Both the position numbers and the translations under genes were made by a program. From Amoebidium appalachense (taxonomy: Eukaryota > Ichthyosporea), in assembly GCA_963693365.1 (NCBI GenBank), contig CAVNZM010000010.1, positions 4,030,001 to 4,094,000 of the forward strand: a DNA stretch of 64,000 nt. The letters run 5' to 3'. The notes below the pieces were generated by a model, which was given only the letters and a program-made list of their open reading frames with translations, was not told the origin of the DNA and made no database searches. Shown in pieces: positions 29,354 to 64,000 of this stretch. The stretch's first letter is position 1, and each line of letters opens with the position of its first letter.

Positions 29354-29494
29354 GTTTGTGAAAGATGCCATAACTTAGTACATGTAAACACATCCTTTTT
29401 GGTCGAAGCATGGTTGTACACCTTACTGCGCAATCCCCTCCACACCTCCCTCTCTTTTGTTATTCCTGTGCCTGTGCAACCAGCGTGTGCAACC

Positions 29495-34703
<5,209 letters not shown>

Positions 34704-35618
34704 TGTGATTGGCCGGTTACTCCTGGGTGTTTGGTAACTCAAGAGAGCATGGGTGTGGGTGGAAGTGGGTGGGTGGAGGGATGGGATGTTGGGGTGGAGA
34801 GGGGGAGGGCGAAGTGGGGGGGGAATGAGGAGGATCCCATCTCAGACATTCAAGTTAATGGAAGGATGCATGGTAAGATGTGCAGTAAAGGCTAGATCAT
34901 ACGGTACGTGGTAATAGGTAGAATTTAGTAATTGGTAGAACCTTCAAAAGTAAAAAAATGATACATAAAAAGATAACAAAAGCTACTACTGAGGTGTGAT
35001 TCGTGGCCTCAAAAATTGAGTGTTTTATAATCTCTGTAGCTTAGATGGGCACAACGATGGTGCTATTAATTGCAGGAAAATCTTTTTTTTTGTTTGTTTT
35101 GTTTTGTTATGTTTTTTTGTTTTGGAAAGGGGGGGGGGGGGGGGGGGGGGGGTCAAGCATCGCAATCCAAAGTTGACGTGTTCATTAGCATGAGAATACA
35201 TTTGTTAGCGAGTATTCACGAAAGATCTCTAGAGAGCTAGATTTTTTTTATTGCATAGATGTATGCTAAATTTGTGATAAATATATGCACGTACCACAAG
35301 CATGTGTATGATTGGATGTGAGGGTAGAAAGTAGACTGTCATGCAACAAAATGACAAGATATACCTTTGTGTTTCAAGCTCCACTCTAGTGATCTGACCA
35401 CCATTTCGTTGCGCCCAACAGTGTGTCCTTATTGAAGGGTCAAAAAGAGGGCGAAAAACGAGAAACTTTGTAAAGCTGAAACGCGCTGTATCCGTAATAC
35501 TTCATACAGCAAAATAAATCTCACTAACATTATGTAATTGATTCAGAGTGAGCCTTGATCGTGAAAGCAAATCAGCGGACACCCTGAAATTCACCAAAAT
35601 ATATCACTCCCATCCCCA

Positions 35619-35652
<34 letters not shown>

Positions 35653-35754
35653 GAGGGCCAAGTTACGGTCAAATCTGGTTTCGACCCTTCTGTAAGTTCC
35701 ATATGCATATTTGTCACGCTTTCTTCTTTTCTCTCTACTTCCATATGCAAAGTA

Positions 35755-35790
<36 letters not shown>

Positions 35791-36233
35791 CCGCCGCCGC
35801 CGCCGCCGCCACCGCCGGGAAGTATGGGGAAACGTTATCAACCCACACACACACCACACACACATGTACGTGCCGTGACACACGTACACCCACAACACTC
35901 TCCAAAATGCCACAGTTTACCCGCCCCGTGACTGCCGCTAAGAAACTATGGCATCCAATTCGATGTAACCATATCACGTATGTGGTAGCCTCCTTGACAA
36001 ATGCATCGCCCGCGCGAGTCCAAATTAAACCCTTATGTGGAACCATCGCCTTTGTCAAACCTTTGTTGTGACTCACACTAATACTATCCCAAATCCCAAA
36101 AGGCCAGCGAGTGCAGTGTTTAAAACCTAAAGATCACTCCAAGACTTTCTCACACAGTGGGTGTAGTATTTAAAATCTAAAGATCACTCCAAGGCTTCTT
36201 CTCATCACACAGTTGCTTTTCCCTTAGCATGCA
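34704..36233. other. Intergenic region after TMCO1
   Basis: This is A+T-rich unique sequence with a G-run (35128-35152), two C-runs (35620-35650 and 35756-35788), and a short GCC/CGC repeat (35789-35818). I see no gene. Confidence 0.4.
36087..36212 (+). repeat. Tandem duplication, ~57-bp unit x2
   Basis: The block around CTAAAGATCACTCCAAG is present twice (cores at 36127 and 36176) with the flanking CACACAGT and TTTAAAA. It lies between TMCO1 and the MYND pseudogene. Confidence 0.6.
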
Positions 36234-37530
36234 TCACCCGTGGAGCCGCCCTACTGCCAACTTTGCACATTCGTCTTTGTGCCCAGCTTTCCAGTTTGCC
36301 GCTTGGCACTCCCACCCGCAATAAAACACAACCTTGCAGCCCCCGCAAACTTTGAACTCCTTACTGCTCTTTGTCACGTTACAATGGGTACACGACCATT
36401 GCAATGTCGTCGCATTCCATCTCCGCAACTCCATCAAGGCAAGATTCCGATGATCCTCCACTGTAAGGATGTCCACCCGAAACAGACATTGGCCCCTTTT
36501 GCCGACGTATCTTTTGTAACCGATAGCATCACGGACTTTCTGCTCAACTTGGTTCCACAAATCCTGAACTTTGGCGTGATTGGAGTCGAGTGCCCCCTCA
36601 TGTGCGATGTAGAGATGGGCGAGTGCGCGAGTATGCTCCTTTACAAAATGCTCTTCATGGTAATGATTTGCTAATTTCAGGCCCCGTTTTATGCTTTTCT
36701 CTGCTTGGTGCACGTTACCGGTAGCACGCTGCTGCTGGAGCCCAAGAAACAAAAGGTAAAAGGAATTCATGTCATCACCCAAGAGCTCCACCCCCAAGCG
36801 TGCATATTTCTCCGTTGCCACATCATCACTCAACGCCAAGGCCAATTTTACGGTGCATTGCATGGCGACAGAAAACACGTGCTTGTCGCTCTCGGCCATC
36901 TCAGACTCGCACTGCAGCCGGTGCTAAGCGCACTCGTTGTATCCGTGAAGAAACGAAGGAAGTCCACGTTTAGTTCAAAAAACTCTCTGTTCCTCGTGTG
37001 GCTGCTTTTGGCTCCTTTTGCAACGAGTGCATGTGTGTATCTATGGTTCTAATAACCTTCCACTCTTTTGTGGTCGTGGCAGGCTCAATGGCTGCTCGTA
37101 ACAACTCAGCCATCAAACGCCTGTTCGCGTCCTTGGGGGTGAGGCCCTTCAAGTCTATGGGGAATGCAACCATATATGAAGAAAAACTGTCGTGAAGTTG
37201 GATGAGGAATCTGCGATCCTTCGAAACGATAGTTACTCCGGCACCCTCAGGCCCAATGCTGTCGCCATCCGTGCCGCGAGAAAGCTCGTACAGAGCCACC
37301 GCGCCGACGCCATAGAACAGCAGCACACCGCTAGGGTCCCTCTCGCACTGTGCCTGCAGAAGCCGCCCTGCAGCCCCATCTTCCTCTTTACGCAAAACGG
37401 GCCTTGCATGGCGGCAACAAAGTTGTGCCTCGTTTTGCACAAAGCAACCCTACCAATAGCAAAGGCTGAGTGGTCAAACAGGCACGGAAAGTTTTTGAAG
37501 CCATTTCTGCACTGGGCGGCTGCTAGCGTG
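36234..37530 (-). pseudogene. MYND zinc-finger protein, intronless and frameshifted
   Basis: Two adjacent open stretches encode one protein broken by frameshifts. The C-terminal part (36899-36234) has helical, TPR-like sequence and ends in a MYND finger: CTHCN, CGGC, FYCGWECQ and HKDEC. The N-terminal part (37440-36970) reads FYGVGAVALYELSRG and ends at a stop. A third frame across 36900-36980 (EFFELNVDFLRFFTD) would link the two, and another shift near 37370 is needed to reach an upstream NGFKNFPCLFDH reading. At least three frame changes and no introns contrast with all neighbouring genes. A retrocopy or decayed paralogue is likely. MYND domains mediate protein binding; the exact family is unknown. 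Confidence 0.7.
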
Positions 37531-37744
37531 GCGTAGCTAAGACTGGCTCTCGTTGTGGTGCGGTAGTCATGACTGCTCTATATAGTATACGTGCATGAAA
37601 GAAAGAGGGCTAATATGTTGGAAAACTTTTTCTGAGTCTTTGTGTCTTTTTCGGCATAAATAGAGAAAAACCTGGACGCAGAGCGCAAGTAACTTTGAAC
37701 GTAAGTACTCCTGCTTACGTCATTTTGCAATTGAAACTTAGTCT

Positions 37745-37850
37745 AGGCTAATAGAAGAAAACCAATTTTCATTCACACAGTACGACAGATTTGGACTATT
37801 ACCCATTTATGGTAGCCGTGCGCTACTGAGCCACCACGGGAATCCTCGTG
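37745..37850 (-). other. tRNA-like head, possible SINE
   Basis: The minus strand reads TGGCTCAGTAGC (box A-like), then GTCCAAATC (box B-like) starting 37 bases after the box A start. That spacing is normal for a pol III tRNA promoter. I cannot fold a full cloverleaf, so a true tRNA gene is unlikely; a tRNA-derived SINE head is the better guess. Confidence 0.3.
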
Positions 37851-38178
37851 CCGCGCCGTGCTAAAGGAACTTGAGGGGGAATCAAGTGAGCAAACCACGT
37901 GAAACCGGCGTAAAGAGCGCGCCAAACAAGCTCAAAATAGACCCAGCGAAGGTGGCGTAATTCTCCTCTGCGACATGCCTCATTGGCCCACGCACTGGCA
38001 GTTGGCGCACAACTGCACATCTAATTCAAACTCTCCATGGCTCCCCCCCCTCCCCCCCCCCCCCCCCCCCTCCTTCGGACGCACACACACGCATGCACAC
38101 ACACACACAAATGCACACACACGCTTACACACACACACGCACACACACGCACGCACACACACACGCGCGCGCACACAC

Positions 38179-38263
<85 letters not shown>

Positions 38264-38831
38264 CCCCCCCCCTCCACCCCCTGGATCACTAGGCCTGAGC
38301 CCCCCCCCCCCCCCCTCCCCCCCCACTCAGTTCCGGATGCCGGCCCCTCAATATGCCCCCCCCCCCCCCCCCCCCCCCCTTGTCCCCCCCCCCCCCCCCC
38401 TCGAGCTCCCCCCCGCCCAAAAAAAAAAAAAAAAAAAGAAAAAAGAAAAAAGAAAAACCTTGCCTCCCCCCATACTTTCTCTCAGCCCCGCTCCCTCCTT
38501 CCATTCCAACCCCTGACGCCGCTGCTTTAATTCTCAGTTCCCCGTCATGCCCTTGAAAGGGATAGCAATTAATTTGCCGCACCTGGGCCTTTTATCCTGA
38601 ATGACCCTCAGTTCAATTTCTTTTCTAGACATAATTATTCCTGCCGCAGTCGCTACGTGATTTCAGTGGTCCTTTAAGCTCATATGCACATGTGGGTATA
38701 AGAGAAAGCTTGTGGTGAGGGTTTGGTCGTAGTTTTAGGCTGAGATTTGGGTTTTTTTGATGTTTTTTTGTTTTCTCTTCTTCTTTTTTTTTAAAAAACA
38801 AAATGGAATTTGTTTCGATCGGGGCATCAAG

Positions 38832-39519
38832 CAGGGCTGAGATTGAATCTATTATAGTACAACTGCGATAGACGCACTGAGATAGACGCTCAGATAAATT
38901 CACCAGATATCCAACTGGGAAGATTTTCAGGTGGACGGAGCTAGCTCGAGAGACTTATAATGTGTTGGTTGTCATGGCAAAAGAGAATTTGCTCCACTCG
39001 GGCTGTGGTTAACCACGTTCTCTTTTCACTAACTATGGTACCAGCACGGGAGAAAAGTCTTTCACTGTCACCAGAGGATGCTGGTATTGCCAAATACCGC
39101 CTTGCCAGAGATGCAAGAAGCGGATACTCGGGGGCTAGGTATACACCCACGGTGTGGGCGCCATGCTCATGATGCGCCAATCACGCCTCCTGTGAATATC
39201 CGCACGCTAATTCTGGAAAGCATTAGCGTGGCATATCTGCTTCTTGCATGCAAGCTGCATGCTACCGGTGAGTGTGCATGCTGGGGTGAGTTCTGCACAC
39301 ATGCATTCCATGACTGTAACGCCCAAACGTGTGCGGTTGAAGACCTGCCAGACATGTAAATACATATGCGGTGTATATTAGTATGGTTATCATATGCATG
39401 TGTGGCCGTGGGCTATCGATATCGATCTCGCTCACCCCGTCAGGGGCCGACCCCAAGACATACACAACACGGCGCATAATCAGGATTTCACTGCCCACAT
39501 GTACACGTATGCATGAGCA

Positions 39520-39561
<42 letters not shown>

Positions 39562-39706
39562 ACCACCACCACCACCACCACCACCCACCCAAAGTCGTAG
39601 GGCCCAAAGTCGAAAGTGGCACCCTCGGTGACTCGACTACGACTACACGACTTTACAATTTCAGTGACTACGACTGACGAACAATAGTCAAGTCGGTACA
39701 TCCCTG
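38832..39706 (-). mobile_element. Decayed hAT transposon with transposase remnant
   Basis: The minus frame 39180-38941 encodes the C-terminal dimerisation region of a hAT transposase (YPLLASLARRYLAIPA, SGDSERLFSRAG, EKRTWL). The outer end on the minus strand starts CAGGGATGTACC at 39706, and the left end on the plus strand starts CAGGGCTGAG at 38832. The flanks gcatcaag (38824-38831) and tcgtcaag (39707-39714) agree at 6 of 8 positions, as expected for an old 8-bp duplication. The transposase identity is good; the boundaries are tentative. Confidence 0.55.
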
Positions 39707-39915
39707 TCGTCAAGCCGGCACCATATACAAGGTATCGTTATTAGAGTAAAGTTCGATTTTTTTTTTTTGCATGAGACAAAGGATAAGTGTATTTCTAATC
39801 TCGTGCAACTTTTATTTGGTAAGTTTCCTATCAACTTCATGTTCACATTAGAGCATAAACTTGGTCGTCTCCGTCCTGGTGACCTCGATCTCGATCTCGT
39901 GAAATTTACGGTCCT
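39707..39915. repeat. Second copy of the 33390 repeat, cut by the hAT element
   Basis: This is homologous to 33711-33930. Its left part is missing exactly where the hAT element ends at 39706, suggesting that the hAT inserted into it or replaced its left half. Confidence 0.6.
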
Positions 39916-40073
39916 CAAGAGGGTTTTTTTTTTTTTTTTTTTTTTAAAAAAAATAAAAATAAAAAAAAAATAAATGATATAGCCTTGCATCGATATCAGT
40001 ACGTACAGTTCAAATGCAGTATTTATCCGTCTTTGGCCAACAGCAAACTTCACCGATTTGTTCATGAAATTTT

Positions 40074-40192
40074 CTTAGAATAAAAAGTTTTTATAAAACA
40101 ATAAGAAAAGTAGGCCAATAAAAAAAGGTTTTTATAAAACAATAAAAAAGGTTGGAATAAAAAAAAGTTTCTATAAAACAATAAAAAGTTAG
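40074..40192 (+). repeat. A/T-rich tandem repeat, ~40-bp unit x3
   Basis: The core AGTTT(T/C)TATAAAACAATAA recurs three times with AATAAAAAA linkers. It is non-coding and close to the end of the hAT/repeat cluster. Confidence 0.65.
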
Positions 40193-40909
40193 GAATTTGG
40201 CGCGACTCATGCCATAGATGGAAGTGCAGCCTAATATAAGATCTTGGGATAGATGTGTGTGACGTCGTCACATTTATTGATACCGTTCTTTGTACAATCT
40301 ATGTACAAGTTTCAACTCTCAAAATTTCAGTTCATTATTAGAGCATAAAAATGCACGTACAGTCATTCGGATATACGTACCGGATCAACTTTTTGTATTT
40401 AAGGTGCGTACTTACACTTTACTTATGTACATACAAACCCCTGTATGCATTTGGATGGTACCGAATAAAATTCATTCTAACCCCGCATGTAGCCAAGAGC
40501 TCCAGATGGGCGTGTTGGGGGGGAAGGGGGGGGGGGGGGGGGGGGAGGGATGGGAGCAGCGAGAACCTGCCTCCTCGTGGGAAAGGGCATTTGTAAAAAC
40601 TATTCAACAACCAGCAGCAAATCAGCCATATCTGAATGTGCTTCATATGTACAACCGTGCCACTGATAGCCTCTTTAGCGCGTACCTAATACATTAAAAC
40701 TACATTTACCGGTTGACACACTTTGATCATTCAAAAAACATACAAGTGAACACACATTGCTGCCGCCTGCAGATTTCTAAACAATCCGTGACCATGCAAC
40801 TGTAAATGTTGCAACCACACATCCACACATTTAAGTATGAGCGTGTACAGATTGTCGTAGGGGCAAGCAAGGAAACGATAAAGGGAATGAACGAAGGTGG
40901 ACATCATGT

Positions 40910-61844
<20,935 letters not shown>

Positions 61845-64000
61845 GCTTGCGTTCTTTTCTGCAACATGCAGATCTCAGCCACTACGAAAAACTACTTAGA
61901 TCTCAGTGTGTGTTCCTTTCCTATCTTTGCTAGTCTGCGATCCTAGCTAACCCATCCACACGATGGCTTTTTGGAACAATGTGGTGAAAGAAAAAACCAC
62001 CCTCCCCTCTTTTCGGGTTTTTTCTTCTGGTAGTAACAAGAAATAAGTCAGGGAACTTCGCTCAAGCTGAGCACGGCATTGTGACCTCCGGCGTGTACGT
62101 ATTCTGGAAAGAAAAATATGTTTTGGTGTATCTAAAGCTACTCATTCGGTTTTCCTTAGAAATACTTATGAGCGTTCTAGCTCTCTCATGTCGTTTTACC
62201 GGTCAGACTCACCGGGCATAGCTAGCTTTCCATAGAATCGGCACATGCAGCGTCGGATCTTAAAACAAAAAAGTGAGGGGGAAAAAAAGGAAAAGGACTA
62301 GCAAAAAGAAAGGAAGCTAACCCCTAGGGGCTAATTATCGCGGGGTCAACCGAAACTCTGCAATGGTGATTTTGAAAAAAAAACTTTCGCTTGCATGGCC
62401 AGCCAAAATCAGTTGCCCGGCTTTGCAAAATTGACCCAAAATTCTGAGCACTTCGTGTGACTGACTCGAAGCTCGAGTGAGACAGCTCCCGGATTCGGAC
62501 CCCGAACTTCAGAGCGGCCGTTGCTAGCTTGGCTCACAGTTTGATGCTCTTAGCATCAATCAAAATGAGGATCCCTTGGGAAATAGCTTTATAAGATAAG
62601 TCCGCATGATGACGTAATGACTTCTCTGCGCACAATGATTGAGGTCCCGTCCTCCCCCCCCCCCCCCCCCCCCCCCACCTCTTGCTGCACCCCACCCATT
62701 CACCACGCCCCACCCCACCCAATCCCTCCCCTGACACATGTCACAATGCACCCAGACACCCACAGCCACCCACACTCTCTTTCTTTCTCTCTTCCCTCGC
62801 GATAATCATACATATATGCAGGTCGGTAACTTGGCAAATAAATAACAAAACGAATCCGAGTTTGATAACAACAGAAGGTAATATATCTAAGGCACAGATC
62901 AGCCTGGGGGTAGCTGTATAGACAGAGCTTCTTCGTACCAAGCCTTTTTTTTTTCTTTTTTTCTTTTTAGAAATCAGGGCCGGTTTCTAACCTCCCCCCC
63001 TCTCCCCCCCCCCCCCCCCCCCTCCCATGCTTGCCCAACCTTCCCCCCCCCCCCCCCCCCCGCTCCCCCCCTTCCCCCTCCTTTTCCCCCGTGATAGTGA
63101 TATATGCACACACGCATAAGCACCACCGCCAGCACCCAAAAAAGCAACAAAAATTCCGAAACCAACTGTTCTCCAGTTCTCTCTACTATTCATAAGCAGC
63201 TGTGCATACATGGTTGGTTTGTTCAAATTACTACTTTTGCCAATGATTCCTTTTCCTTCTTCTTTTTTTTATTAAAAAATTCCATTGTTTTTAAGTTTTC
63301 AAAGTTTTTTGTATTTTTATTTTTAATTTTAATTATTATATGTATACTGATATATTGGGGGGGGGGGGGGGGGGAGGGGGGGAGGGGGGAGGGGAGGGCA
63401 AATGCTGTATGTGGAAGTGTGGAGGGACCCAGGGGAGCAAGGATGCCGCGCGAAGGTGGTGGTAGTGATGGTGTTGTTTGTTTGTTCCGGGGGGGGAAGG
63501 GGGGGAGGGGGGGGGGGGGGGGAGGGGGGAGGGGGGAGATTGGTTTGGGGCAGGGCTGATGCTGAAAGGTGAGCTTAACGAACCCGAATACCTGTCAAAT
63601 CGAACGTACCATATGCTCTGCAGGGGCCTACCTTGAGAAGTAAAATGTTGGGTAGACATATGCGCATGCTCCGGTTTAGCCCCTTTCGAATTTATGTAGC
63701 AGGGGCGGGAGGAGGGGGAGGAGGCGGGGGTGAGGGGAGTTACTAAAAAATATCAATTTAAGTAAAGTAAAGAAAGGAAAGGAAAGGAAAGGCCGAGTGT
63801 GAGCATACTCTTTGGTAGTTGAGTCTTTATATTACATAGAGCGATGCAGGTTCGAAAGGGAAGCCTGGAAGGACATGAGACTGTTCTTTGATCCTACAAA
63901 CCTTTCCGGTATTATTCTGGTATTCTGGTATCTGCGTGACTTTTTGGCGGCTACATCTCCAATGAAACTTTGATGCACAGACTGGCTTGATGTTTGATAT
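61845..64000. other. Upstream flank of the golgin gene
   Basis: The first ~800 bp upstream of the golgin start is largely free of long simple repeats and should contain its promoter. Further right lie C-runs (62656-62686, 63008-63062) and G-runs (63357-63396, 63487-63538). Open frames here are repeat artefacts or short, so no gene is supported. Confidence 0.4.

Noticed and set aside
29399-29494. Upstream extension of TMCO1 from the ATG at 29408
   Set aside because: The frame is open, but this leader has no similarity to TMCO1 proteins. The ATG at 29495 has a good context and gives the expected N-terminus.

Overview
The window is nuclear DNA from an intron-rich eukaryote. It carries no operons, no Shine-Dalgarno context and no rRNA or CRISPR. 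Five housekeeping genes are recognisable from short exons that join in phase across GT-AG introns. Between the exons the DNA is dominated by (GT/CA)n, (GA)n and very long poly-G/poly-C tracts, and these generate almost all of the apparent Cys-Val, His-Thr, Pro and Gly open frames. The proteins are conserved with those of animals, but I cannot fix the lineage. A protist or alga is my guess; a small animal is not excluded.

Layout. Positions 904-4342 (minus): prefoldin subunit 6, running off the left edge. 5216-13375 (plus): a complete ten-exon RagA/Gtr1-type GTPase, divergent from prefoldin across an 873-bp gap. 15429-20958 (minus): a membrane-anchored RING-finger protein, probably an E3 ligase. 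23237-24091: a hAT-type non-autonomous transposon with a perfect 8-bp target duplication. 24343-24832: a tandem duplication. 24850 to about 29353: a decayed endonuclease/RT LINE on the minus strand. Its RT frame is split by a younger, inverted, 5'-truncated copy of the same LINE (27203-28267) flanked by an 8-bp target duplication. 29495-34703 (plus): a five-exon TMCO1-like ER calcium channel, starting about 140 bp from the LINE. 36234-37530 (minus): a frameshifted, intronless MYND zinc-finger pseudogene. 38832-39706: a decayed hAT element with a transposase C-terminus. 41213-61844 (minus): a 23-exon GRIP-domain golgin of 996 codons. The rest, to 64000, shows no gene I can support.

The genes are not one pathway. 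Several act on endomembranes: RagA at the lysosome/vacuole in TORC1 signalling, the golgin at the trans-Golgi, TMCO1 in the ER and the RING protein in a membrane. Prefoldin 6 is a cytosolic chaperone subunit.

The most unusual features are structural. Exon edges, each with its splice site, are repeatedly duplicated into the neighbouring intron. Microsatellites directly form splice donors and acceptors, and complementary GT and CA blocks share an intron. A dispersed repeat with about 15 copies always abuts a poly-G run (poly-C on its other strand), and the resident LINE also ends in AAACCCCC. Poly-T/poly-G junctions of fixed polarity recur. I found no obvious new gene system; the repeat and intron architecture is the best candidate for something undescribed.
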